NCBI GenBank assembly: GCA_958415865.1
Contig: CATYZV010000030.1
Coordinates: forward strand, 1 to 11,494
Direction: 5' to 3'
Source: an uncultured Selenomonadaceae bacterium
Lineage (GTDB): Bacteria; Bacillota; Negativicutes; Selenomonadales; Selenomonadaceae
DNA: 11,494 bases
Positions 1-6,736 of the stretch are shown in pieces; within the stretch, counting starts at the first letter, position 1; the number at the start of each line of letters is the position of its first letter. A model generated the notes under the pieces. The model searched no databases. It was given only the letters and a program-made list of their open reading frames with translations, and was not told the DNA's origin. A program made the position numbers and the translations under genes.

Positions 1-31
1 CTATAATACACAGGTATAATCTCTTTTTATA

Positions 32-1315
32 TTAGAATACTTCGTGCAGAATAATAGTCTGGTCGCGGTTAGGGCCTACAGATACGTATCCTAAGCCGAT
101 GCCGGTTACTTCACTCATGCGTTCGAGGTATTTGCGGGCATTTTCCGGCAGGTCTTCGTATTTTCTGATGCCGCTGGTGTCGGTTTTCCAACCGGCGAAG
201 GTTTCGTATACGGGTTCTACGTTGGCGAGGACTTTGAGGCTTGCGGGCATTTCTTCGAGGATTTTGCCGTTGTACTTGTAGTTTACGCACATTTTGATTT
301 CATCGAAGGAATCGAGGATATCGAGGCGTGTAACTGCCATGTAGTCGATGCCGCTGAGGTCGCCGGCATAGCGTACTACGCAGGCATCGAGCCAGCCGGT
401 ACGGCGCGGACGGCCTGTAACGGTGCCGTATTCATGACCACATTCGCGGATTTTGTCGCCGATTTCGTTGAGCTGTTCTGTCGGGAAGGGTCCTTCGCCG
501 ACGCGGGTGCAGTATGCTTTGACGATGCCGACTACTTTGTCGATTTTGTTGGGCCCTACGCCTGCACCTGAGGGCACGCCGCCTGCTGTGGGATGGGAAG
601 CCGTAACGTAGGGATAAGTGCCGTGTTCGATGTCGAGCATTGTAGCTTGTGCGCCTTCAAACATAACTTTTTTGCCGGCTTTGATTTCGCGGTTAAGGAA
701 AGCTGATGTGTCGATGACGTATTTTTTGAGTTTTTCAGCATAGCCGAGGTATTCATCTCGGATTTCTTCGTAGCTGAGGGGCTGCTGGCCGTAAATTTTT
801 ACGAGATCGCGGTTTTTAAGCTCAAGATTCTGCTTGAGTTTTTCGCAGAAGGTATCTTCTTCAAGCAGATCGCAGACGCGGATGCCGACGCGGTTGTCGC
901 GGTCTACGTAGCAGGGTCCGATGCCGTTTTTCGTTGTGCCGATCTTGAGTTCGCCTTTTTCCGCTTCTTCCAGGCCATCCATGAGGTTGTGATAGGGCAT
1001 TACGACCTGAGCGCGGTTGGAAATGCGCAGGCCTTCAACACTGTGGCCTTCTTTTTCCAGTGAAGCCATTTCCTGAAGGATGACTTTGGGATTGAAAGCA
1101 ACGCCGTTGGCGATGACGCAGATTTTATTATCGTAAAGCATGCCCGACGGCATGAGTCTTAGCTTGTATTCTTTGCCGTTTACGGCAACGGTGTGGCCGG
1201 CGTTGCTGCCGCCCTGATAGCGCACGATGATATCAGCCTTTTCAGCTAGATAGTCAACGATTTTGCCTTTTCCTTCATCACCCCACTGGGTGCCGGTTAC
1301 AACGACTGTGGACAT
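32..1315 (-). CDS. purA: Adenylosuccinate synthetase PurA
   Basis: Makes adenylosuccinate from IMP and aspartate with GTP hydrolysis, the first committed step from IMP to AMP, in the cytosol. The 427-residue product has the usual bacterial length. Visible motifs: the N-terminal GDEGKGK loop at residues 12-18 with catalytic Asp13, His41 in NAGHTV, GTTKNGIGPCY at 126-136 for IMP binding, TAGGVPSGAG near 243-252, and GRPRRTGW at 301-308. The guanine-recognition motif, usually TKLD, reads TRLD at 329-332, a conservative Lys-to-Arg change. The ATG start is preceded by a purine-rich AGAGGAAG ribosome binding site about 6 bases upstream. It lies 98 bases after purB in the same direction, so the two probably share a transcript; the gap contains a hairpin. 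Only 31 AT-rich bases follow before the window ends. The family call is essentially certain. Confidence 0.98.
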   Translation of the reverse strand: MSTVVVTGTQWGDEGKGKIVDYLAEKADIIVRYQGGSNAGHTVAVNGKEYKLRLMPSGMLYDNKICVIANGVAFNPKVILQEMASLEKEGHSVEGLRISNRAQVVMPYHNLMDGLEEAEKGELKIGTTKNGIGPCYVDRDNRVGIRVCDLLEEDTFCEKLKQNLELKNRDLVKIYGQQPLSYEEIRDEYLGYAEKLKKYVIDTSAFLNREIKAGKKVMFEGAQATMLDIEHGTYPYVTASHPTAGGVPSGAGVGPNKIDKVVGIVKAYCTRVGEGPFPTEQLNEIGDKIRECGHEYGTVTGRPRRTGWLDACVVRYAGDLSGIDYMAVTRLDILDSFDEIKMCVNYKYNGKILEEMPASLKVLANVEPVYETFAGWKTDTSGIRKYEDLPENARKYLERMSEVTGIGLGYVSVGPNRDQTIILHEVF

Positions 1316-1360
1316 AAAATTCTTCCTCTCTGCTCCATGCAGTTTTTATAAATAAGTTTT

Positions 1361-1390
1361 GGGAAAGCAGAAATGAGACACTGCTTTCCC
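1361..1390 (-). repeat. Perfect 10-bp inverted repeat between purB and purA
   Basis: The arms GGGAAAGCAG and CTGCTTTCCC are exact reverse complements separated by a 10-base loop (1371-1380). On the purB-purA transcript this would form a stable 10-bp hairpin. The bases that follow it on the minus strand read AAAACTTATT, so there is no U-run typical of an intrinsic terminator. It may be an RNA-processing or stability element, or a weak attenuator that sets the purA/purB ratio. The role is inferred; the repeat itself is directly seen. Confidence 0.75.
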
Positions 1391-1413
1391 TGATGAATTG
1401 ATTTGATGTTAAA

Positions 1414-2709
1414 TTATTCGATGCCGAAACGCGCCATGATCATGTCTACATTGCGCAGGAACCATTTGTAATCGAAGCAGTTGTCGATTTCTTCTTTGGT
1501 GAGGTACTTGGTGATATCCGGGTCTTTTTCGATATTGGTACGGAAGTCTTCGTGTTCCAGCCATTTCTTCATAGCGTTTCTCTGTACCCATTTGTAAGCA
1601 TCTTCGCGCAGTACGCCTTTGCTTACGATAGCGAGCAGCAGACGCTGGCTGTAGATGAGGCCGCCGGTCTTGTTGAGATTTTCAAGCATTGCATCGGGAT
1701 ATACGAGCAGCTTGTCGACGAGGTTTGTCAGCTTGCGGCAGCAGTAGTCAACGTTGATAGTGCTGTCGGGCAGGATGACGCGTTCTACAGAGGAGTGGGA
1801 GATGTCGCGTTCATGCCAGAGCGTGATGTCTTCCATAGCAGCTATGGCGTTGCCGCGTACGAGGCGTGCCATGCCGGTGATGCGTTCGCCGGTGATCGGA
1901 TTGCGTTTGTGAGGCATAGCGGAAGAGCCTTTCTGGCCGGGGCTGAAATATTCTTCTGCTTCGCGGATATCGGTGCGCTGCAGGTTGCGCAGTTCAGTTG
2001 CGATCTTTTCAAATGTGCTGGAAACGATAGCGAGTGTAGTCATGTATTCAGCATGGCGGTCGCGCTGTATTACCTGAGTTGCAAGCTTGACAGGTTCAAT
2101 GCCGAGCTTTTTGCAGGTGATTTCTTCGATGCGCGGGTCGATATTGGAGTACGTGCCTACAGCACCGGAGAGTTTGCCGACAGAAACGATTTTTTTAGCA
2201 TGTTCTACACGTTCGATATCACGGCAGATTTCATCGTACCAGAGAGCAAATTTAAGACCGAAAGTCATCGGTTCAGCATGAATGCCATGGGTTCTGCCGA
2301 TGCAGACAGTATGTTTGTATTTTTTAGCCTGTTTTTTCAAGACATCGCGCAGTTTAGCGAGATCTTCGAGGATGAGTTCGGCGGATTTTTTCATCATGAT
2401 GCCGAGTGCCGTATCTTTTACGTCGCTGGAGGTCAAGCCTTTGTGGATGTACTTGGAATCTTCGCCAACGTATTCAGCAACGTTCGTCAAGAAAGCAATG
2501 ATATCGTGGTTCGTAACTTTTTCGATTTCTTTGACGCGTTCGAGGTTGAACTTTGCTTTAGCACGGATGTTTTTTGCTGCTTCTACAGGAATCTGGCCCA
2601 GTTCTGCCATAGCTTCGCAGGCAGTGATTTCTACTTCCAGCATTACTTCAAATTCGTGCTGAAGAGTCCAGATTCTGCCCATTTCAGGGTTTGTGTAGCG
2701 TTCGATCAT
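1414..2709 (-). CDS. purB: Adenylosuccinate lyase PurB
   Basis: Catalyses two fumarate-releasing eliminations in purine synthesis: SAICAR to AICAR, and adenylosuccinate to AMP. It is a 431-residue cytosolic enzyme of the fumarase/aspartase superfamily and normally a tetramer. Signature elements are TSSD at residues 93-96, the GRTHGIHAEP segment with the likely catalytic His141, and the superfamily signature SSAMPHKRNP with the likely catalytic Ser263 in its flexible loop. I place the start at the ATG giving MIERYTNPEM, because a GAGGAGG ribosome binding site lies 9 bases upstream. A longer reading from an ATG at 2754 adds 15 residues, but it would be translated through that site and adds nothing family-like. 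It is the first gene of a probable purB-purA transcription unit with its own promoter just after dnaB. The call is very secure. Confidence 0.98.
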   Translation of the reverse strand: MIERYTNPEMGRIWTLQHEFEVMLEVEITACEAMAELGQIPVEAAKNIRAKAKFNLERVKEIEKVTNHDIIAFLTNVAEYVGEDSKYIHKGLTSSDVKDTALGIMMKKSAELILEDLAKLRDVLKKQAKKYKHTVCIGRTHGIHAEPMTFGLKFALWYDEICRDIERVEHAKKIVSVGKLSGAVGTYSNIDPRIEEITCKKLGIEPVKLATQVIQRDRHAEYMTTLAIVSSTFEKIATELRNLQRTDIREAEEYFSPGQKGSSAMPHKRNPITGERITGMARLVRGNAIAAMEDITLWHERDISHSSVERVILPDSTINVDYCCRKLTNLVDKLLVYPDAMLENLNKTGGLIYSQRLLLAIVSKGVLREDAYKWVQRNAMKKWLEHEDFRTNIEKDPDITKYLTKEEIDNCFDYKWFLRNVDMIMARFGIE

Positions 2710-2718
2710 TAAAAATTT

Positions 2719-2725
2719 CCTCCTC
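2719..2725 (-). promoter_or_regulatory. Ribosome binding site of purB
   Basis: The minus strand reads GAGGAGG, a near-perfect anti-16S match, 9 bases before the ATG at 2709. It decides the purB start against the in-frame ATG at 2754, which has no comparable site. Confidence 0.9.
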
Positions 2726-2756
2726 AATATAAATCGGCATGATCCAATGTGCATTT

Positions 2757-2805
2757 GAAAATAGCAAAAGAACCCAAATAGGCATAATTATGCCGCGTTT
2801 GAGCC
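2757..2805 (-). promoter_or_regulatory. Hairpin with U-rich 3' flank in the purB leader
   Basis: In the purB leader RNA, GGCUCAAA (2805-2798) can pair with UUUGGGUU (2778-2771), including three G-U pairs. This encloses a small internal loop and then the perfect palindrome GGCATAATTATGCC (2781-2794). The 3' side continues as CUUUUGCUAUUUUC, which is U-rich but interrupted. The arrangement resembles a leader attenuator or weak intrinsic terminator. I could not match the leader to any purine, ZTP, PRPP or other known riboswitch consensus, nor find an obvious competing antiterminator helix. Function is inferred. Confidence 0.4.
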
Positions 2806-2852
2806 TCTAACATCTAGCGTATTTTCATTTATAAACGTTCTTTTACCTTCAT

Positions 2853-2882
2853 ATAATAGCATTAGATAGGCTTTAGTGTCAA
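2853..2882 (-). promoter_or_regulatory. Sigma-A-type promoter for purB-purA
   Basis: The minus strand carries a perfect -35 TTGACA (2877-2882), an 18-base spacer, and the -10 hexamer TATTAT (2853-2858), one mismatch from TATAAT. Transcription would start near 2846, giving a leader of roughly 137 nt before purB. The -35 box lies at the centre of a 45-bp inverted repeat, so promoter activity may be controlled by whatever binds or folds there. Confidence 0.7.
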
Positions 2883-2905
2883 TTATAACTAAAGCACTAT
2901 CTAAT
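2861..2905 (-). repeat. 45-bp hyphenated inverted repeat spanning dnaB 3' end and purB -35
   Basis: The arm at 2861-2877 (ATTAGATAGGCTTTAGT) pairs with the arm at 2888-2905 along its full length, except for one extra base, leaving a 10-base centre. It starts 4 bases after the dnaB stop, the place expected for an operon terminator, and as RNA would give a 17-bp AU-rich stem. However, the following minus-strand bases (GCTATTATAT) do not form a U-tract. As DNA, the dyad is centred on the purB -35 box, as an operator would be. It may serve as a terminator for the dnaB operon, an operator for purB, or both. Confidence 0.7.
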
Positions 2906-2909
2906 ACCT

Positions 2910-4256
2910 TTATTCTTCAGGCATATTGTCAGCAGTGCGCAGCAGGTCGGCAAATTTGGTGAATTCTTTATGGAAGAACAGCTGAATTGTGTCGACCGGA
3001 CCGTTGCGGTGCTTGGCTACTATGACATCGGTGATATTTTTGTTTTCTGTTTCGGCATTGTAGTAGTCTTCGCGGTAGAGGAACATTACGATGTCGGCAT
3101 CTTGTTCCAAGGAGCCGGATTCGCGCAGGTCGCTGAGCATGGGGCGTTTTATCTGTCTGGATTCGACGCTTCGCGACAGCTGGGAGAGGGCGATGACCGG
3201 TACGTTGAGTTCGCGGGCAAGGGATTTTAGTGAGCGGGAGATCTCGGAGATTTCCTGCTGGCGGCTGTCGTTGCTGCGTGCGGAGCGGCCCTGCATTAGC
3301 TGGAGGTAGTCGATCAGCACGAGGCTTAGGCCTTTTTCCTGCTGGAGGCGGCGGGCCTTGGCTCGCAGTTCCATGATGGTGATACCGGGTGTATCGTCAA
3401 TGAAAAGCGGTGCTTTGGAGAATTTGTCGGCTGCGCCGATCAATCTCTGCCAATCCTGCTCGTCGAGGTCGCCGACGCGCAGCCGCTGGGATTCTATTAG
3501 TCCTTCGGCGCATAAAAGACGCTGCATCAGCTGTTCTTTGGACATTTCCAGTGAGAAGAATGCGACGGGCTTATTTTCTTTTAATGCTACATGGGATGCT
3601 ATATTTAGTGTGAATGCTGTCTTGCCCATACTGGGGCGGGCGGCGACTAGAATCAAGTCAGATGGCTGAAGTCCGGCTGTGAGCTTGTCGAGGTCTTTAA
3701 AGCCTGTGGATAGTCCGGTAAGGCCGCCTTTTGATTCGTAAAGTCCTTCGATTTTGCTGAATGTGTCTATAACGATTTTTTTGATCGGGGTAAAATCTGT
3801 CGTCTTGCGGTTAGAAGCAATTTCGAGGATCATTTTTTCTGCTTTATCCATGATGGCATCAGCGTCTTCTGAATCTTCATAGCCCATGGCAGCAATAGCC
3901 GTGGAGGTATTTATAAGATGGCGCATCAGTGCCTTTTCTTTGACTATCTTAGCGTAGAAACCGACGTTTGCTGCTGTGGGAACAGTGTTGGCTAGTGCGG
4001 TTACAAAAGCTATGCCGCCGACTTTTTCCAGCTGGTTGGTCTTGTTGAGCTGTTCTATTACGGTTAAATTGTCTACTGCTTGATTCTTATTGGATAAGTC
4101 AAGCATTGCCTCAAATACGATGCGATGGGCTTCGCGGTAGAAATCTTCCGGGCTGAGATTTTGTGCAGCTTCGGCGATAGCTTCTTTGGAAATTAACATC
4201 GCACCGAGTACAGCCTGTTCGGCTTCAATATTTTGGGGAGGCATTCTATCGATCAA
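2910..4256 (-). CDS. dnaB: Replicative DNA helicase DnaB (DnaC of Bacillus)
   Basis: Hexameric 5'-to-3' helicase that unwinds DNA at the replication fork and recruits primase. The 448-residue protein has the N-terminal DnaB domain (about residues 7-110), a linker, and the RecA-like C-terminal domain from about 175. The Walker A segment ARPSMGKTAF lies at 206-215 with Lys212, FFSLEMS at 233-239 holds the likely catalytic Glu237, Walker B is LVLIDYLQLM with Asp316, and KHRNGP at 415-420 carries the probable arginine finger. No intein interrupts these sites. The start is TTG, not ATG: an AGAGGTG ribosome binding site lies 7 bases before it, while the first ATG (codon 5) would be 19 bases away. 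It follows lonC by 25 bases and is the last gene of the gdpP-rplI-lonC-dnaB run. Confidence 0.97.
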   Translation of the reverse strand: MIDRMPPQNIEAEQAVLGAMLISKEAIAEAAQNLSPEDFYREAHRIVFEAMLDLSNKNQAVDNLTVIEQLNKTNQLEKVGGIAFVTALANTVPTAANVGFYAKIVKEKALMRHLINTSTAIAAMGYEDSEDADAIMDKAEKMILEIASNRKTTDFTPIKKIVIDTFSKIEGLYESKGGLTGLSTGFKDLDKLTAGLQPSDLILVAARPSMGKTAFTLNIASHVALKENKPVAFFSLEMSKEQLMQRLLCAEGLIESQRLRVGDLDEQDWQRLIGAADKFSKAPLFIDDTPGITIMELRAKARRLQQEKGLSLVLIDYLQLMQGRSARSNDSRQQEISEISRSLKSLARELNVPVIALSQLSRSVESRQIKRPMLSDLRESGSLEQDADIVMFLYREDYYNAETENKNITDVIVAKHRNGPVDTIQLFFHKEFTKFADLLRTADNMPEE

Positions 4257-4263
4257 AGCGAAT

Positions 4264-4270
4264 CACCTCT
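4264..4270 (-). promoter_or_regulatory. Ribosome binding site fixing the TTG start of dnaB
   Basis: AGAGGTG on the minus strand stands 7 bases before the TTG at 4256, the normal distance. From the alternative ATG at 4244 it would be too far to work well. Confidence 0.8.
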
Positions 4271-4281
4271 TTGTATAATTT

Positions 4282-6261
4282 TTATTCGTTGATTAGTGCC
4301 AGAGCAAGTGCTTCTTCAGCGGTGCTGACCGGGTGTACATCTAATCCGTGCAGGTCGGGCGGGATGTCTTTGGCGTTTTCGGCAGGTATTATCATCGTCT
4401 TGATGCCGGCTTGTTTTGCGCCGTAGGCTTTTTCAAATACGCCGCCGACAGGGCGGACCATTCCCTGAATGGAAATTTCACCTGTGATAGCGGTGTCTTG
4501 GCGGATTTTTTTGCCTGTGATGGCAGAGATAAGAGCTGTCAATATAGCAGTACCTGCTGATGGTCCGTCGATGTTGCCGCCGCCGATGACGTTGAGATGG
4601 ATGTCATAATCGTGAACATCTTTGCCGGTCAGCTTGCGCACTACTGCTGCGGCATTGAAGACGGAATCCTTAGCCATGCTGCCTGCTGTTTCATTGAAAC
4701 GGATAGAGCCTTTGCCAGGCTCGCCGGCTTTGAATGCCACGGCTTCTATCTCGATGACAGAGCCGATGTAGCCGGCTACGCCCAGCCCGAATATCCTGCC
4801 GATTTCAGCTTTGTCTGAAGCTTTTTTCGTGATGAACGGAGTCAGCCGGCTTACTTGTGCCACTGTGTAGACATCGTTCTTATCTATGTTGACGGCAGGT
4901 GCCGGCTCAGGGCTGTTTACGCGCTGCAAGGCGTTGCTGTAGGCATCAGCGAGAATATTGATAGCTTTTCTGCCTTCTATGGTGTATTCGCTGATGAGTT
5001 CGGCTACACCGTCTGCTAGTACGGCATTGAGCTTTTTGGCTGCATTGACAACGATTATTTCAATATGCTTGGGTGTCAGCGGTTCAAAATATATTTCAGC
5101 GCAGCGTGAGCGCAGTGCCGGATTGATGTAATACGATTCGCGCGTAGTCGCTCCGATCAGCACAAAATCGGCAGGTGCGCCTTCGGTGAATAATTTCTTT
5201 ATATAGGCAGGAACGGATGGATCTGTCGGGTCGTAATATGCTGAATCAAAAAAGGCACGTTTGTCTTCTAATACTTTTAGTAATTTATTTTGCAGCATTT
5301 CATCTAATTCACCGATTTCGTCAATGAATAGTATGCCTCCGTGAGCATCTGTTACAAGACCTGGTTTTGGTTCCGGCACTCCGCTGTCAGCAAGATCGCG
5401 CTTAGCACCTTGATAAATAGGGTCGTGGACAGAGCCGAGCAGTGGATTCGTTATGCCGCGCGGATCGTAGCGCAAAGTCGTGCCGTCGGTTTCAATGAAC
5501 GGTGCATCTTTGGCAAACGGCGTGTGCGGCTCTTGGCGTGCCGCTTCCAATACGAGGCGTGCCGCTGTCGTCTTGCCCACCCCGGGCGGTCCGTATAAAA
5601 TCAGATGCTGAGGATAAGGAGAGCTGAGCTTTGCCTTTAAAGCTGAGATAGCGCGTTCCTGCCCGACGATTTCTTCCAGGCTCTGCGGACGCAGCAGTTC
5701 CATGACGGATTTGGTCAAATGAATGTTGTCCTTAGCTTCCAGCTGTTTTAATTTTTCTTTTGCCTGTGGTGAATCTGACGGAGGCAGCTCTTCTTTGAGC
5801 ACTTGCTTGCGGATATCTTCTACATAGTCGAGATGATTTTCCTCCATCTTGGAATTGATGCGTTTTTCCAGCTGATCTTCAAGCGTTCGGCGAGCCATTA
5901 CATCTGCCATGCGGTCGGTCAGCTCGGCGATGATTCCCGGCAATTCATCGTCAGCAGGCACTTTTTCTAATGTAGGATTTTCATATATGATCTTTTGCAG
6001 TGCCAGCACACGTTCATTGCGCACTTTTGAGCGCAGCAGTTTCAACGCTCCTAGACGGCCGGCTTTTAAGACGAGATGATCAGAGCCTTCAGTATCGGTC
6101 AATACACCGTACAGAGCGTCTATCTCATGATCGAGCGGGCTGGGAATATCGGGATTGGCTTGAGGCTTTTCGGTATAAACGTCAGGCTGCTGTATTTCTA
6201 CAGCAGCCTGTTTGCCTCGAGCCTTATGATTTTTTTTGAAGAAACGGGAGAAAATACTCAT
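4282..6261 (-). CDS. lonC: LonC-like ATP-dependent Lon-family protease
   Basis: A soluble AAA+ serine protease of the Lon family, expected to unfold and degrade protein substrates. The 659 residues comprise a charged N-terminal region with probable coiled coil (about 100-185), an AAA+ module with Walker A GPPGVGKT at 224-231 and Walker B LFIDEIGEL with Asp314-Glu315, then a C-terminal S16 protease domain. The Lon Ser-Lys dyad is visible as Ser568 in DGPSAG and Lys611 in GGVFEK. There is no membrane segment, unlike archaeal LonB, and no long LonA N-domain. The layout matches the LonC subfamily described from a subset of endospore-forming Firmicutes. Unlike the ATP-independent LonC of Meiothermus, the ATPase motifs here look intact. 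The ATG follows an AGAGAGGT site at rather short spacing. It sits between rplI (31 bases) and dnaB (25 bases). The family is secure; the sporulation link is inferred. Confidence 0.9.
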   Translation of the reverse strand: MSIFSRFFKKNHKARGKQAAVEIQQPDVYTEKPQANPDIPSPLDHEIDALYGVLTDTEGSDHLVLKAGRLGALKLLRSKVRNERVLALQKIIYENPTLEKVPADDELPGIIAELTDRMADVMARRTLEDQLEKRINSKMEENHLDYVEDIRKQVLKEELPPSDSPQAKEKLKQLEAKDNIHLTKSVMELLRPQSLEEIVGQERAISALKAKLSSPYPQHLILYGPPGVGKTTAARLVLEAARQEPHTPFAKDAPFIETDGTTLRYDPRGITNPLLGSVHDPIYQGAKRDLADSGVPEPKPGLVTDAHGGILFIDEIGELDEMLQNKLLKVLEDKRAFFDSAYYDPTDPSVPAYIKKLFTEGAPADFVLIGATTRESYYINPALRSRCAEIYFEPLTPKHIEIIVVNAAKKLNAVLADGVAELISEYTIEGRKAINILADAYSNALQRVNSPEPAPAVNIDKNDVYTVAQVSRLTPFITKKASDKAEIGRIFGLGVAGYIGSVIEIEAVAFKAGEPGKGSIRFNETAGSMAKDSVFNAAAVVRKLTGKDVHDYDIHLNVIGGGNIDGPSAGTAILTALISAITGKKIRQDTAITGEISIQGMVRPVGGVFEKAYGAKQAGIKTMIIPAENAKDIPPDLHGLDVHPVSTAEEALALALINE

Positions 6262-6292
6262 AAGACCTCTCTATTATCTTGTGGGAATAGGC

Positions 6293-6736
6293 TTATTTTT
6301 CCACAACGTGAACGGTGATTTGGCTGGTGATGGAAGGATGAACCTTGATAGTAGCAGTATAATCACCGAGGCAGGTTATGTTCTTGATATCAATCTTGCG
6401 TTTATCGATGTCGATATTGTGTTTTGCCTTGAGCGTATCTGCTACGTCTTTGCTCGTTACAGAGCCGAACAGGCGGCTGCCTTCACCTACTCGTACAGGG
6501 ATGGTGATGGATACCTGAGAGAGCTGTGCCGCCATCAGGCGTGCTTCATCGGTAGCCTGCTGTTTTTTGCGTTCAGCAGATTTTTGTTTGGCACGGGCTT
6601 CATTGAGGTTCTGAGCCGTAGCTTCTACAGCGTATTTTTTGGCGATGAGGTAATTTCTGCCGTAGCCTTCTGCAACTTCGACGATGTCGCCTTTATTTCC
6701 CACTTTTTTTAGATCCTGAAGCATTATTACTTTCAC
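6293..6736 (-). CDS. rplI: 50S ribosomal protein L9
   Basis: Large-subunit protein that binds 23S rRNA through its N-terminal domain and extends from the ribosome on a long helix. The 147 residues show the typical start MKVIMLQDLKKVGNKGD, the RNA-binding GYGRNYLI segment, a charged helix (about 45-75), and the C-terminal domain with GEGSRLFGSVTSKDV. I chose the GTG start at 6736 because it gives the canonical L9 N terminus and has an AGAGGT site 8 bases upstream. A TTG three codons earlier directly abuts that site and is unlikely to be used. The gene overlaps the end of gdpP by 44 bases in another frame, so its ribosome binding site lies inside gdpP, suggesting translational coupling. Confidence 0.96.
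   Translation of the reverse strand: MKVIMLQDLKKVGNKGDIVEVAEGYGRNYLIAKKYAVEATAQNLNEARAKQKSAERKKQQATDEARLMAAQLSQVSITIPVRVGEGSRLFGSVTSKDVADTLKAKHNIDIDKRKIDIKNITCLGDYTATIKVHPSITSQITVHVVEK

Noticed and set aside
1..31. Terminator or promoter after purA at the window edge
   Set aside because: The bases are AT-rich, but no hairpin with a U-run or paired -35/-10 can be supported in 31 bases.
1552..2712. Long plus-strand open frame of 386 codons opposite purB
   Set aside because: It is entirely antisense to a certain purB gene, its translation is rich in Phe, Ala and Asp without family features, and no plausible ribosome binding site was seen. It follows from purB codon bias.
2710..2754. N-terminal extension of PurB by 15 residues
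   Set aside because: It would be translated through the strong GAGGAGG site, and the downstream ATG gives the standard PurB N terminus.
2724..2813. Possible 29-residue leader peptide in the purB leader, ending in TGA that overlaps the purB ribosome binding site
   Set aside because: The ATG at 2813 has no ribosome binding site nearby, and the peptide has no run of regulatory codons. The overlap with the purB site is suggestive but not sufficient.
2836..2850. PurR-box-like sequence (AAAAGAACGTT on the minus strand) downstream of the purB promoter
   Set aside because: It lacks the CGAA core of the known PurR box and has no paired partner at the usual distance.
6236..6712. Plus-strand open frame of 158 codons opposite rplI
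   Set aside because: It covers rplI and its junctions in antisense and shows no recognisable domain.
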